From positions 124,001 through 188,000 of the forward strand of contig NZ_KN322982.1 in the NCBI RefSeq assembly GCF_000774145.1: a stretch of 64,000 nucleotides of DNA, written 5' to 3'. The position numbers and the translations under genes are program-made. The notes under the pieces were generated by a model. The model was not told the DNA's origin. It made no database searches and worked only from the letters and a program-made list of their open reading frames with translations. Below, one piece after another: positions 18,398 through 29,560 of the stretch. This DNA comes from Pseudomonas mediterranea CFBP 5447 (lineage in GTDB: Bacteria > Pseudomonadota > Gammaproteobacteria > Pseudomonadales > Pseudomonadaceae). Position 1 is the stretch's first letter; each line of letters begins with the position of its first letter.

Positions 18398-18693
18398 CCT
18401 GTGCAACGACAGGTATCTCAGCAAGTGTCTGATGATAGGGCTGTGATCTATTACGGCCTTATCAGAAGCGGCCTACCGCTTCTTGAGCCATGCCTACAGA
18501 GCCTGTGTAGGACCTAACGGAGATTTACGCGGAAAACAGGACAACGAGCAAGCATCAGGAATAAGGCCCTCATCGAGCGTCAGACGCCGGTAAACGTCCT
18601 ACGCAACCTGTCCCTCCAGGCCATATTGCGATCCCTGAATAAAGCTCTCTATAGTCCACGGCGCGATTCAAACGTCGTACCGAAGAGGCTCAA
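18398..18693. other. Non-coding gap with a sigma-70-like promoter
   Basis: About 296 bases with no convincing gene. TTGCGA (18626-18631), an 18-base spacer and TATAGT (18650-18655) make a good promoter for the next small gene. The short inverted repeat GAAGCGG/CCGCTTC (near 18466-18482) lies behind the small lipoprotein. No trace of a beta-barrel reading frame from the upstream protease was recognised. Confidence 0.5.
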
Positions 18694-18960
18694 ATGCAAC
18701 CGTCCAACCCGCCTGTCGAGCAATACCAGCGGCTCAATAGCACACCTGTCCTGATCATCGACACCGAGGCCGATCTCCAGCATCTCTGCGACGCCGCCGC
18801 CCAACGCATCCAAGCCTCCAGCAACCTGCTCGAAACCCTGCATTGCCTTTGCTTCGAGCATGCCGATGTAAAGGACATCCCCAGCATCGTCCATGCGCTT
18901 TATCTGTTGGTTCAGGACGGCAGCGAACTGCTGGAGGTGGTACGGCAGCGATTGCGCTAG
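18694..18960 (+). CDS. Small hypothetical protein (DUF3077/DUF6124-like)
   Basis: An 88-residue, mostly helical acidic protein with no signal peptide. Its pattern (short variable N-terminus, then two helices ending LLVQDGSELLEVV) is like the short Pseudomonas DUF3077/DUF6124 proteins, but the match is by eye only. It has its own promoter upstream and a terminator downstream. Function unknown. Confidence 0.55.
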   Translation: MQPSNPPVEQYQRLNSTPVLIIDTEADLQHLCDAAAQRIQASSNLLETLHCLCFEHADVKDIPSIVHALYLLVQDGSELLEVVRQRLR

Positions 18961-19013
18961 GCATCAGGGTCTGCGGAACGGACGTGCGCAAGGGATGGAC
19001 ACGGATGAGCGCC

Positions 19014-19045
19014 CATAAAAAAACCGCCCCGAAGGGCGGTTTTCT
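19014..19045. terminator. Bidirectional terminator between the 88-residue gene and pckA
   Basis: AACCGCCC pairs with GGGCGGTT (about 19022-19041) with an A-run on the left and a T-run on the right, so it can end both the plus-strand small gene and the minus-strand pckA transcript. Confidence 0.9.
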
Positions 19046-19061
19046 ATTCGCGGACCAAACC

Positions 19062-20666
<1,605 letters not shown>

Positions 20667-20784
20667 CTACTACCCGAAAAAAGTGGGCCGGATTATGCCA
20701 GAAAAGCCCAAAAAGAGTAGGGCCCTCCCGTCAGTACGGCGTAAATCCGGCGTTTGTCAGGAGATTTACCTGCACTGAACCGAT

Positions 20785-21687
20785 TCAGTGACGAGTATCT
20801 GACGGTGCCTCGACACCCGCTCCGGCGAACAATTGGGCAACGTCCGCCCCATCGAACAGGTAGCGCTCATTGCAAAACTGACAATCGATCTCGATGGCGC
20901 CGCCATGCTCGATGACCAGTTGCTGCGCATCTTCCAGACCCAGACTGACCAGCGCATTGCCGGATCGTTCACGAGAGCAACTGCATTGGAAGCGCAGCGG
21001 CAACTCGTCGAACAGCCGCACGGCTTCTTCATGATAGAGACGATGCAAGACCGTTTCGTTGTCCAGGCTCAGCAATTCATCGGCGCTCAAGGTGCTGGCC
21101 AGAGCGGTGACGTGCTGCCAGCTGGCCTCACGTTCTTCCGAATCACGAATACGGTCGACGGGTAATTGTTGCAGCAGCAGGCCGCGGGCGCGCCGCCCGT
21201 CGGCAAAGAGCCAGAACCTGGTGTTGGTCTGCTGGGACATGACGAAGTAATTGGTGAAACATTCAGCCAGGGAATCGCCGTCGAGATCGACAATGCCCTG
21301 GTAGCGCTTGCCATGGGTCGGATCGACCGTCAGGGCCAGCACACCCTCTGGCATCAGGTCGGCCAGCGTCGCACCTGGGGCGATCTGATCGGCGTGATAG
21401 CGGGCCAGGCCTCGGATCTCGCGCTCGCTGGAGCATTCGATCATCAGCATCGGAACCGGCCCTTCGGAGCGGGCCTGGAGGATCAGCAAGCCATCGAATT
21501 TCAACGTGCCGATCAACAGCGACGCCGCCGCCATCAACTCACCGAGCAATTGCGCGACCGGCTCCGGATAGGGGTGCTTGGCAAGGACTTCGGCATAGCT
21601 ACGCTCCAACGCCACCATTTCGCCACGAGCGTCGATGTCATCAAAGATGAAACGTTGGGTGCAGTCGTTATCCGGTAAATCAGTCAT
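20785..21687 (-). CDS. hslO: Redox-regulated chaperone Hsp33
   Basis: A 300-residue holdase activated by oxidation in the cytoplasm. The zinc-binding cysteines of the redox switch are Cys235-x-Cys237 (FQCSCSRE) and Cys269-x2-Cys272 (DCQFCNE), the canonical CxC...CxxC arrangement. The start MTDLPDNDC is chosen over an upstream ATG nine codons earlier because it matches the usual N-terminus. hslR lies upstream on the same strand, separated by a REPIN. Confidence 0.95.
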   Translation of the reverse strand: MTDLPDNDCTQRFIFDDIDARGEMVALERSYAEVLAKHPYPEPVAQLLGELMAAASLLIGTLKFDGLLILQARSEGPVPMLMIECSSEREIRGLARYHADQIAPGATLADLMPEGVLALTVDPTHGKRYQGIVDLDGDSLAECFTNYFVMSQQTNTRFWLFADGRRARGLLLQQLPVDRIRDSEEREASWQHVTALASTLSADELLSLDNETVLHRLYHEEAVRLFDELPLRFQCSCSRERSGNALVSLGLEDAQQLVIEHGGAIEIDCQFCNERYLFDGADVAQLFAGAGVEAPSDTRH

Positions 21688-21811
21688 AAGGATCGGTATC
21701 TGAGGTGATGGCAAAGGATGTCGAACATTTTATGGGCATTCGAGGGTGGTTCCAAGCAAGGGAGGGATTGGGGCTGGACGGCCACACCGTTCGTAGCCCC
21801 CAACACCTACC

Positions 21812-21905
21812 TGTGGCGAGGGGATTTATCCCCACTGGGGCGCGCAGCGGCCCTGTCTTTTTGGGGCCGCTACGCAGCCCAGCGGGGATAAATCCCCTCG
21901 CCACA
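21812..21905. repeat. REPIN, family A variant
   Basis: Starts TGTGGCGAGGGGATTTATCC and ends with the inverted copy, so the outer arm matches family A but the stem core is GGGGATTTATCCCC instead of GGGAGCTTGCTCCC. It sits between hslR and hslO inside a possible shared transcript. Confidence 0.88.
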
Positions 21906-21947
21906 GATAGATCCTCCCAGCCATCGCCGATTACGCCGGGAGCACCT

Positions 21948-22352
21948 TTATTCGCTGTTGCTGCCGCGAAACTTGAACAGGTCCCGACGCTGTTTCTTGC
22001 TCGGCTTGCCGTCGGTACTGACGCCCAGGGCACCGGCCTTGCGTTGGGCCGCGGCGGCTTCGCGCCGGGCGATGCTGGCTTCGGTTTCGCGATACAGGGT
22101 CTGCGCTTCGGGCGCCCCACGCCGCACGATCGACAACGCTTCGACCATTACGGTCTTTTCGTCGAACCCGGCGCGAATGACGTACTCATCACCGATGCGC
22201 GGCTCTTTGCCCGGTTTGCAACGTTCGCCCCGATGGTGGACCTTGCCGCTTTCGATGGCGGCCTTGGCGAGCGCACGTGTTTTATAGAATCGCGCTGCCC
22301 ACAACCACTTATCGAGACGGACCTTGTCGTCCTCTTCCTGTTTTTGTGCCAC
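21948..22352 (-). CDS. hslR: Heat-shock protein Hsp15 (ribosome-associated, S4 domain)
   Basis: A 134-residue RNA-binding protein that recycles 50S subunits carrying a nascent chain (family knowledge). The N-terminal S4 domain reads VRLDKWLWAARFYKTRALA; the C-terminus is a basic tail (KKQRRDLFKFRG). The start is GTG at 22352; no ATG precedes the S4 domain at a sensible distance. Neighbour of hslO, as in many gammaproteobacteria. Confidence 0.93.
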   Translation of the reverse strand: MAQKQEEDDKVRLDKWLWAARFYKTRALAKAAIESGKVHHRGERCKPGKEPRIGDEYVIRAGFDEKTVMVEALSIVRRGAPEAQTLYRETEASIARREAAAAQRKAGALGVSTDGKPSKKQRRDLFKFRGSNSE

Positions 22353-22593
22353 TGCAATTCCTCTTTCTGCCAATAGCCAGAACTGTACTACCGTTTTTGT
22401 CGGGCGCACGAATTCGCGCCGACAGATAGAATGCCGACCGAACCGGCCCTTCCGGCAAATCTTGCACTGAAGTCGAGTGCATGAATCAGCCACCCAGGCC
22501 ACTGGATAACTGTCGCCATTTTGTGATTATTCTGTACGAATGCCGCGACTCGCAGGCTCCCTGATCCGAAGTACCGATCACAGGTTGTTTTTA

Positions 22594-23076
22594 TTGAAGA
22601 CTTTTGACCATTTGACCGTTGTCGGTCTACGCGAGTGGGTGGCGCTCCCGGATCTGGGGGTCGCGGGCCTACGGGCAAAAATAGACACCGGTGCCAGTAC
22701 CTCCAGCCTGCACGCCACCGACATCGAGCCATTCGAGCGTGACGGTGAGAAATGGGTACGCTTCACTGCGCACCTGGGCACGGTGGTACAACTGCGTCAT
22801 CGCCGCTGCGAAGCCCCGCTGGTGGCGCGCAAGACGATCAAAAGCTCCAACGGTCATGCCCAGGTCCGCTACGTGATCAGCACCACGCTGGCACTCGGGG
22901 ATCGGATCTGGCGGGTCGAGTTCACCCTGGCTTGCCGCAAGTCCATGCGCTATCGCCTGCTGTTGGGTTCCAAGGCCTTGATCGACGGCCAGTTGGTGGT
23001 CAATCCAGGCATAAAATACGTTCAAGACAAGCCGGCGTTCCCGGTATCCACTACCCCTGCCACAGGTGTTGCATGA
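22594..23076 (+). CDS. rimB: Retropepsin-like ATP-dependent zinc protease family protein
   Basis: About 160 residues from a TTG start (22594); an ATG at 22540 would add 18 residues. The pepsin/retropepsin-like catalytic motif is DTGAST (Asp31), and SSLH and [11 protein letters not shown] are family segments. It overlaps rimK by four bases. In P. fluorescens this protein is described as RimB, working with RimK in ribosomal protein S6 modification (literature knowledge). No EAL-domain rimA is seen directly upstream: the preceding gene is hslR on the other strand. Confidence 0.85.
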   Translation: MKTFDHLTVVGLREWVALPDLGVAGLRAKIDTGASTSSLHATDIEPFERDGEKWVRFTAHLGTVVQLRHRRCEAPLVARKTIKSSNGHAQVRYVISTTLALGDRIWRVEFTLACRKSMRYRLLLGSKALIDGQLVVNPGIKYVQDKPAFPVSTTPATGVA

Positions 23077-23978
23077 AGATCGCTGTGCTGTCGCGTAATC
23101 CGCGTCTGTATTCCACTCGTCGCCTGGTTGAGGCCGGGACAGAGCGTGGCCATGAAATGGTGGTGATCGACACCCTGCGCGCCTATATGAACATCGCCAG
23201 CCACAAGCCGCAGATCCACTACCGGGGCCAACCACTGGAAGGGTTCGATGCGGTGATCCCGCGCATCGGTGCATCCGTGACCTTCTATGGCTGCGCCGTG
23301 TTGCGCCAGTTCGAAATGATGGGGGTATTCCCTCTCAACGAATCCGTGGCGATCGCCCGCGCCCGGGACAAGCTGCGCTCGCTGCAGTTGCTGTCGCGGC
23401 GTGGTATCGGCCTACCGGTCACCGGTTTTGCCCATTCACCCGACGACATTCCCGATCTGATCGCGATGGTCAATGGCGCACCGCTGGTCATCAAGGTACT
23501 GGAAGGTACCCAGGGTATTGGCGTGGTCCTGTGCGAAACCGCGACGGCGGCAGAATCGGTGATCGAAGCATTCATGGGCCTCAAGCAGAACATCATGGTC
23601 CAGGAATACATCAAGGAAGCCGGCGGCGCGGACATCCGCTGCTTCGTGGTCGGCGACAAGGTCATCGCTTCGATGAAGCGTCAGGCCCGGCCTGGGGAGT
23701 TTCGCTCCAACCTGCATCGCGGTGGCAGCGCCAGCCTGATCAAGATCACCCCGGAAGAACGCATGACCGCCCTGCGCGCGGCAAAAGTCATGGGTCTGGC
23801 CGTGGCGGGTGTCGACATCCTGCGCTCCAACCACGGCCCGTTGGTGATGGAGGTCAACTCCTCGCCTGGCCTGGAAGGCATCGAGACCACCACGAACAAG
23901 AACGTGGCGGGAATCATCATCGAGCATCTGGAAAAAAATGGCGGGCCGAACATGACCCGGACCAAGGGCAAGGGGTAG
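23073..23978 (+). CDS. rimK: Ribosomal protein S6 glutamate ligase RimK
   Basis: Adds glutamates to the C-terminus of ribosomal protein S6. A 301-residue ATP-grasp enzyme: ATP-binding [11 protein letters not shown], phosphate-site RCFVVGDKV and Mg-binding [12 protein letters not shown] are visible. The ATG overlaps the rimB stop (ATGA). The stop is the first base-paired position of a long hairpin that separates it from the convergent envZ. Confidence 0.95.
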   Translation: MKIAVLSRNPRLYSTRRLVEAGTERGHEMVVIDTLRAYMNIASHKPQIHYRGQPLEGFDAVIPRIGASVTFYGCAVLRQFEMMGVFPLNESVAIARARDKLRSLQLLSRRGIGLPVTGFAHSPDDIPDLIAMVNGAPLVIKVLEGTQGIGVVLCETATAAESVIEAFMGLKQNIMVQEYIKEAGGADIRCFVVGDKVIASMKRQARPGEFRSNLHRGGSASLIKITPEERMTALRAAKVMGLAVAGVDILRSNHGPLVMEVNSSPGLEGIETTTNKNVAGIIIEHLEKNGGPNMTRTKGKG

Positions 23979-24059
23979 AGCAGCTGCGAGCTGCGAGCTT
24001 CAAGCTTCAAGCAGAAGCAAATCAGCTTGTAGCTTGCCGCTCGTAGCTCGCCGCTGCTT
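23978..24059. repeat. Long hairpin filling the rimK-envZ gap
   Basis: A 34-base left arm (23978-24011) and a 34-base right arm (24026-24059) are inverted copies with about six mismatches and a 14-base loop. The sequence is built of GAGCT/CAAGC-type short repeats. It starts on the last base of the rimK stop and ends one base before the envZ stop, so it is the entire intergenic region and probably terminates both convergent genes. Confidence 0.8.
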
Positions 24060-25373
24060 CTATACCGCATCCCTGGGCAACATCAACCCCAACGGCAACC
24101 GCACCCGCGCTTCGAGCCCTCCACCGACGCGGTTGCGCAACTCGACGTTGCCGCCGTGCATCGAGGCAATGCGCTTGACGATCGCCAGGCCCAACCCCGT
24201 GCCCTTTCCGCCCCGGGCACGGTCGCCACGGGTGAAGGGATTGAAAATGGCTTCCAGCTCCGACGGATCGATGCCGGCGCCACGGTCCATGACGCTCAGC
24301 ACCACATAGGGCGCATTGGTGTCGCCAGAGACATAGGCCGCCACCTCGACGCCGGCCCCGGCATGGTTCAGGGCGTTGCCGATCAGGTTATTCAGCAGCC
24401 GCTTCATCGACACTCGGCGCAACGGGAACGGCTGGATCGGCTCCAACTGCAGGTGCACCTTTTCGTCGCCCTGGTTATAGGGCGCGACCACTTCCCGTAC
24501 CAACTCGCTGAGGTCCACTTCCTCCACCGACTCATCGCGTCCGTCGCGAATGAACGCCAGGAACTGGTCGAGAATCGCATCCATGTCTTCGATGTCACGG
24601 ACCATTTCCTGGGTCAGGTCAGTGCGCTCGCCCATCAGCTCCAGCGACAGCCGCAACCGGGTCAGCGGCGTGCGCAGGTCGTGGGAGACCCCGGCGAGCA
24701 TCAGCTCCCGCTCGCGTCCGGCCTGCTCGACATCCTCGGCCATCTGGTTGAAGGCCCGGTACACCTCGGTCATTTCACTGGGCGTGTCACTGATGGGCAA
24801 CCGCACGCTACGCCCCTGGCCCAACTGTCGGGCCGCGTAGACCAGGCGTTTCAACGGTTGGTTGAGCTGGCTGACGAAGATCCATGCCGACGCGGTCGAC
24901 AACAGACCGATGGCCAGGAACCAGCCCAGCACGTTCCAGATTTTCTGGCCGCGCAGGGGATGCGGGTACAACGGCACCTTCAGCCAGCCATCCCCCAGGC
25001 TTGGGGCTCGCACCCACAGCGCAGGCGGTGAGTGCATGCGCAAGCGCACCTCGGTATCGGCGCCCAATTCGGCCTGCATCTGCCGTTGATAGATCTCGCT
25101 GTAGGGCCAGTGCTGTTCGCCTTCCGGCACACCGGCACCGACCACCCGGATCAGCGTCGCCGCCTCGGCGATCTTCGCCCGATTGGTTTCATCGGCAGCC
25201 CAATAGGCCCGCAAGGTCAGGGCAACGCCATGACTGTACTGGCGGTCCACCAGGACATCTTCGTTCATCAGCAGGTAGACCAACGTCAGTGCCTTGGAAA
25301 AGAGCACGACGATCAGCACCAGCCAGAGGGTGCGGGAGAAGAAACTCTGGGGGAACCAAACCGGGGTTTTCAT
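24060..25373 (-). CDS. envZ: Osmolarity sensor histidine kinase EnvZ
   Basis: A 437-residue inner-membrane kinase. Transmembrane helix 1 is at about 13-37 and helix 2 at about 147-167, with a periplasmic domain between, then HAMP (about 168-220). The dimerisation box has phospho-acceptor His231 (AGVSHDLRTPLTRL), and the HATPase core shows NLIGNALNHA, DRGAGI and GKGTGLGLAI. It phosphorylates and dephosphorylates OmpR. It lies downstream of ompR on the same strand, 112 bases away, with a REP-like repeat in the gap. Confidence 0.94.
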   Translation of the reverse strand: MKTPVWFPQSFFSRTLWLVLIVVLFSKALTLVYLLMNEDVLVDRQYSHGVALTLRAYWAADETNRAKIAEAATLIRVVGAGVPEGEQHWPYSEIYQRQMQAELGADTEVRLRMHSPPALWVRAPSLGDGWLKVPLYPHPLRGQKIWNVLGWFLAIGLLSTASAWIFVSQLNQPLKRLVYAARQLGQGRSVRLPISDTPSEMTEVYRAFNQMAEDVEQAGRERELMLAGVSHDLRTPLTRLRLSLELMGERTDLTQEMVRDIEDMDAILDQFLAFIRDGRDESVEEVDLSELVREVVAPYNQGDEKVHLQLEPIQPFPLRRVSMKRLLNNLIGNALNHAGAGVEVAAYVSGDTNAPYVVLSVMDRGAGIDPSELEAIFNPFTRGDRARGGKGTGLGLAIVKRIASMHGGNVELRNRVGGGLEARVRLPLGLMLPRDAV

Positions 25374-25390
25374 GGATAACCGCTACACAC

Positions 25391-25478
25391 TTGCAGGAGC
25401 GAGCGATGCTCGCATACTGACGGACCGCGAGTCGCCTGGAAGAAGAACTCAACCTGCCAGGCCACCCGCTCCTACAAA
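25391..25478. repeat. Diverged REP pair inside the ompR-envZ operon
   Basis: TTGCAGGAGCGAGCGATGCTC at the left and CGCTCCTACAA at the right are inverted partners of the TTGTAGGAGCG-type REP. The left copy also forms its own GCGAGCGATGCTCGC hairpin. The element lies between the ompR stop and the envZ start, so its RNA would fold inside the operon message. Confidence 0.65.
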
Positions 25479-25485
25479 TCGCCGA

Positions 25486-26226
25486 TCACTTGCTGGCGGC
25501 ACCATCCGGCACGAATACATAGCCCACGCCCCAGACGGTCTGGATATAGCGCGGCTTGGAAGGATCGGGCTCGATCATCCGGCGCAGGCGGGAAATCTGT
25601 ACATCGATGGAGCGCTCCAGCGCATCCCACTCGCGCCCACGGGCCAGGTTCATCAGTTTGTCCCGGGTCAGCGGTTGACGGGCGTTCATCACCAGGGCCT
25701 TGAGCACGGCGAACTCGCCGGTGGTCAGCATGTGGATTTCATCGCCACGCTTCAGCTCGCGGGTGGCCAGGGACAACTCGTAGTCGCCGAAGGTCACGCT
25801 TTCGTCTTCGCTGCCCGGGGCACCCGGCACCGGGGCCGATTGACGGCGCAGGACCGCTTTGACCCGGGCCATGAGCTCGTCGGGGTTGAACGGCTTGGCC
25901 AGGTAATCGTCGGCGCCCAGTTCCAGGCCCTTGATACGGCTCAGCTCGTCGCCCTTGGCAGTGAGCATGATGATCGGGATCTGGTTGTTCGCGCCGCGCA
26001 GGCGGCGGCAGGCCGTCAAGCCGTCCTCGCCAGGCAGCATCAGGTCGAGTACCACCAGGTTGAAAACTTCACGGGCCAGCAGCCGATCCATCTGTTCGGT
26101 ATTGGGTACGGTGCGGGCCCGGTAGCCCTTGCTGACGAAAAAACGCTCCAGCAGGCTGCTCAGCCCCGGGTCGTCGTCAACAATCAGAATTTTTTCGCCT
26201 TCAGCAGTTTGTGCAGTGCTGCTCAT
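25486..26226 (-). CDS. ompR: Response regulator OmpR
   Basis: A 246-residue OmpR/PhoB-type regulator. The receiver has acidic DDD near 17-19, phospho-acceptor Asp61 (VVLDLMLPGEDG) and the conserved Lys in LAKPFNPDEL. The C-terminal winged helix contains ARGREWDALERSIDVQISRLRR and ends near VWGVGYVFVPD. First gene of ompR-envZ. Confidence 0.95.
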   Translation of the reverse strand: MSSTAQTAEGEKILIVDDDPGLSSLLERFFVSKGYRARTVPNTEQMDRLLAREVFNLVVLDLMLPGEDGLTACRRLRGANNQIPIIMLTAKGDELSRIKGLELGADDYLAKPFNPDELMARVKAVLRRQSAPVPGAPGSEDESVTFGDYELSLATRELKRGDEIHMLTTGEFAVLKALVMNARQPLTRDKLMNLARGREWDALERSIDVQISRLRRMIEPDPSKPRYIQTVWGVGYVFVPDGAASK

Positions 26227-26583
26227 AGGAAGCTCCTTTGATCTCGGCGCGCATTATGGCCTAGCTGCCGTTATACGCACCGTGTGCATTGTTAGCAGAT
26301 TTTTCCTCCATCTCCACCCATACGGGTATCGGACCTACAGACCATGACACCCCCGAAGAACGCAACGCTGGTTATAATGCGCGGCCTTTTGTGCCAGGGA
26401 ATGTCGGATCGTCACCCTCGATGGGGCTTTTTCCCTCTGGCCGGGCAGCACTTTTTGAATTTCGCGGGTCAACAGGCAGCCTCTCTTGACCCAGGCAGCG
26501 GCCCACGCCAGGCCGCTCAACCAGTCTCGCCGAGCCCTGTTCTGCGCCGGCGGGCCTGATTTCATCATTTGTCAGGTGGTTTT
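26227..26583. promoter_or_regulatory. ompR-tex divergent gap with a tex promoter candidate
   Basis: 357 bases without a convincing gene. A perfect TATAAT lies at 26373-26378 (GGTTATAATGCG), about 205 bases before the tex ATG; its -35 region is poor (TGACAC-like with a long spacer), so it may rely on upstream contacts. The rest of the leader is GC-rich with no recognised element. The ompR promoter should lie near 26230-26300 on the minus strand. Confidence 0.45.
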
Positions 26584-28908
26584 ATGGACAGCATCAACAG
26601 CCGCATCGCCGAGGAACTCGGCGTACGCCCGCAACAGGTCGAAGCGGCCGTCGCGCTACTCGATGAAGGCTCCACGGTGCCTTTTATCGCCCGTTACCGG
26701 AAAGAAGTGACCGGCAGCCTCGATGACACTCAATTGCGTCATCTGGAAGAGCGCCTGCGCTATCTGCGTGAACTCGACGAACGGCGTATCAGCATCCTGA
26801 CCAGCATCCAGGAACAGGGCAAGCTGACCCCGGCGCTCGAACGCGACATCAAGTTGGCAGACACCAAGACCCGTCTCGAAGACTTGTACCTGCCCTACAA
26901 ACAGAAGCGCCGCACCAAGGGCCAGATCGCCCTGGAAGCCGGGCTTGGCGAACTGGCCGACGGGCTGTTCAACGACCCGACCCTGGCGCCTGAAGCCGAA
27001 GCCGCACGTTTCGTCGATGCCGAAAAAGGCGTGGCAGACGTGAAAGCAGCGTTGGAAGGCGCCAAGTACATCCTCATGGAGCGCTTCGCCGAAGACGCCA
27101 ACCTGCTGGAAAAGCTGCGCAACTTCCTGAAACAGGAAGCCATCCTCAGTGCTCGTGTGATTGCAGGCAAGGAAGAGGAAGGGGCGAAGTTCCGGGATTA
27201 CTTCGAGCACGACGAACCGCTCAAGAGCGTGCCGTCCCACCGCGCCCTGGCGATTTTCCGTGGCCGCAACGAAGGCATCCTCAGCTCCGCGCTGAAAGTC
27301 GGCGATGAATTGCCCGGCACCATGCACCCCTGCGAAGGCATGATCGGCCAGCAGTTCGGCATCCAGAACCAGAACCGCGCCGCCGACAAATGGTTGGCAG
27401 AGGTGGTGCGCTGGACCTGGAAGGTCAAGCTCTATACCCACCTGGAAACCGACCTGTTGGGCGAACTGCGGGACAACGCCGAGACCGAGGCGATCAACGT
27501 CTTCGCCCACAACCTGCACGACCTGCTGCTGGCGGCACCGGCCGGCCCACGCGCCACGTTGGGCCTGGACCCTGGCCTGCGTACCGGCTGCAAGGTGGCG
27601 GTGGTGGACTCCACCGGCAAGCTGCTGGACCACGCGACGGTCTATCCCCACGTCCCGCACAATAAATGGGACCAGACCCTCGCGGTGCTCGCGGCCCTGT
27701 GCGCCAAGCATTCGGTCGACCTGATCGCCATCGGCAACGGCACCGCCAGCCGTGAAACGGACAAACTGGCTGCCGAGTTGATCAAGAAGTACCCGGCCAT
27801 GAAAATGACCAAGGTCATGGTGTCCGAGGCTGGCGCCTCTGTTTATTCGGCCTCGGAACTGGCGTCCAAGGAGTTCCCGGACCTGGACGTGTCGATCCGT
27901 GGCGCGGTATCGATTGCCCGTCGCCTGCAGGATCCGCTGGCGGAGCTGGTGAAGATCGATCCGAAATCCATCGGTGTCGGCCAGTACCAGCATGACGTGT
28001 CCCAGTTGAAACTGGCCCGCGGCCTGGACGCCGTGGTGGAAGACTGCGTAAACGCCGTGGGCGTGGACGTGAACACCGCTTCGGTGGCGCTGTTGGCACG
28101 GATCTCGGGCCTCAACGCTACGCTGGCGCAGAACATCGTGACCCATCGCGATGAGCACGGCGCCTTCAAGACCCGCGCCGCGTTGAAGAAAGTCCCGCGC
28201 CTGGGGGAGAAAACCTTCGAACAGGCCGCCGGCTTCCTGCGCGTCATGAACGGCGACAACCCGCTGGATTCGTCGGCCGTCCACCCCGAAGCCTACCCGC
28301 TGGTGCAACGCATCGCCGCCCAGACCGATCGCGACATCCGTTCGCTGATCGGTGACGCCTCGTTCCTCAAGCGCCTGGATCCGAAGAAGTTCACCGACGA
28401 AACCTTCGGCCTGCCCACCGTCACCGACATCCTGCAGGAACTGGAGAAGCCGGGCCGTGACCCACGTCCCGAGTTCAAGACCGCCGAGTTCCAGGAAGGC
28501 GTCGAAGACCTCAAGGACCTGCAACCCGGCATGATCCTGGAAGGCGTGGTGACCAACGTCACCAACTTCGGGGCGTTCGTCGACATCGGCGTGCATCAGG
28601 ACGGCCTGGTGCACATCTCGGCATTGTCGGAGAAGTTCATCAAGGACCCGCGCGAAGCCGTGAAGGCCGGTGACGTGGTGAAAGTGAAGGTCATGGAAGT
28701 CGACATCCCGCGCAAACGCGTCGGCCTGTCGATGCGCATGAGCGACACCCCCGGCGAGAAAGTCGACGGTGCCCGTGGCCCTCGTCCAGGCTCGGCGCCG
28801 CGCCAGTCGCAAAACACCGCGCCGCGCAAGGAAACCGCCACGGCGGCTCCGGCCAACAATGCCATGGCCTCGCTGTTCGCCAACGCCAAGCAGCTGAAGA
28901 AACGCTGA
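26584..28908 (+). CDS. tex: RNA-binding transcription accessory protein Tex
   Basis: A 774-residue cytoplasmic protein. The N-terminal Tex helical region is followed by a YqgF/RNase H-like domain (about 325-460, [17 protein letters not shown]), helix-hairpin-helix segments ([38 protein letters not shown]) and a C-terminal S1 domain ([21 protein letters not shown]) with a low-complexity tail. AGGTGG precedes the ATG. An in-frame TTG five codons earlier is not needed. Confidence 0.95.
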   Translation: MDSINSRIAEELGVRPQQVEAAVALLDEGSTVPFIARYRKEVTGSLDDTQLRHLEERLRYLRELDERRISILTSIQEQGKLTPALERDIKLADTKTRLEDLYLPYKQKRRTKGQIALEAGLGELADGLFNDPTLAPEAEAARFVDAEKGVADVKAALEGAKYILMERFAEDANLLEKLRNFLKQEAILSARVIAGKEEEGAKFRDYFEHDEPLKSVPSHRALAIFRGRNEGILSSALKVGDELPGTMHPCEGMIGQQFGIQNQNRAADKWLAEVVRWTWKVKLYTHLETDLLGELRDNAETEAINVFAHNLHDLLLAAPAGPRATLGLDPGLRTGCKVAVVDSTGKLLDHATVYPHVPHNKWDQTLAVLAALCAKHSVDLIAIGNGTASRETDKLAAELIKKYPAMKMTKVMVSEAGASVYSASELASKEFPDLDVSIRGAVSIARRLQDPLAELVKIDPKSIGVGQYQHDVSQLKLARGLDAVVEDCVNAVGVDVNTASVALLARISGLNATLAQNIVTHRDEHGAFKTRAALKKVPRLGEKTFEQAAGFLRVMNGDNPLDSSAVHPEAYPLVQRIAAQTDRDIRSLIGDASFLKRLDPKKFTDETFGLPTVTDILQELEKPGRDPRPEFKTAEFQEGVEDLKDLQPGMILEGVVTNVTNFGAFVDIGVHQDGLVHISALSEKFIKDPREAVKAGDVVKVKVMEVDIPRKRVGLSMRMSDTPGEKVDGARGPRPGSAPRQSQNTAPRKETATAAPANNAMASLFANAKQLKKR

Positions 28909-29291
28909 TGGACGCGCCGGCCGGGTTGGTGGAAAGCGCGTTCTTCAAGCTGCTCGGCTGCCGCCTGCACAGTCTGGGGGACGGGGTGGCGCAAGTCGCC
29001 CTGGCCCTGGAGCCGCCGTTGCGCAACCGTGGCGGCAAGCTGCACGGCGGCGCGTTGTTCAGCCTGGTGGACATCGCCATGGGCCTGGCTTGTTCCAGTG
29101 TCCATGGCTTTGATCAACAGAGCGCAACCATCGAATGCAAGATCAACTACATTCGCGCCGTGTCCGACGGCGAGGTGCTGTGCACGGCCCGGGTCCTCCA
29201 CCCGGGACGGCGCACGCTGGTGGTCGAGGCTGAAGTGACCCAGGGCGACAAGCTGGTCGCAAAAGCACAAGGCACCTTCGCTGTCCTATAG
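28908..29291 (+). CDS. PaaI-type hot-dog thioesterase
   Basis: A 127-residue PaaI/YdiI-like thioesterase with the family segment RNRGGKLHGGALFSLVDIAMG and the following helix. The ATG starts on the last base of the tex stop (TGATG), so it is translationally coupled to tex. Substrate unknown. Confidence 0.85.
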   Translation: MDAPAGLVESAFFKLLGCRLHSLGDGVAQVALALEPPLRNRGGKLHGGALFSLVDIAMGLACSSVHGFDQQSATIECKINYIRAVSDGEVLCTARVLHPGRRTLVVEAEVTQGDKLVAKAQGTFAVL

Positions 29292-29348
29292 CTCCCGGTC
29301 GTCGATTTGGGTTAATTTCGGTGCAACAGAAACAGCGTCGCAACCCCC

Positions 29349-29436
29349 TGTGGGAGCGAGCCTGCTCGCGATAACGGTGTGTCAGTCGCATCAACGCAGC
29401 TGATTCACCGCAATCGCGAGCAGGCTCGCTCCCACA
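29349..29436. repeat. REPIN, family B
   Basis: TGTGGGAGCGAGCCTGCTCG at the left with its inverted copy at the right; a 40-odd-base pairing middle (GATTCACCGCAATCG / CGATAACGGTG). Lies between the thioesterase gene and gshA. Confidence 0.9.
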
Positions 29437-29560
29437 AGGGTCTGCGGTGATCCGTTCTTGGCCGTACAAAACCAGGCGATAACGCCAGTTTCAACTTCAC
29501 CCTTGTAGAGCGCCTTGCCCACCCCCATATTGGGGCGACTGACGCGTGAAGGAATTCAAC

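Noticed and set aside
18398..18693. Beta-barrel remnant of an autotransporter behind the S8 protease
   Set aside because: No frame in this stretch shows the alternating hydrophobic beta-strand pattern or a terminal aromatic residue; it looks like ordinary spacer with a promoter.
26344..26559. Small plus-strand open frame upstream of tex
   Set aside because: No recognisable sequence, and it overlaps the TATAAT promoter element; more likely leader RNA.
26656..28812. A very long open frame (about 718 codons) antisense to tex
   Set aside because: It mirrors the tex codons in a GC-rich genome, has no recognisable domain and no ribosome site; tex on the other strand is clearly real. Similar frames antisense to pckA (18843-20720) and dctD (5191-6714) were rejected for the same reason.
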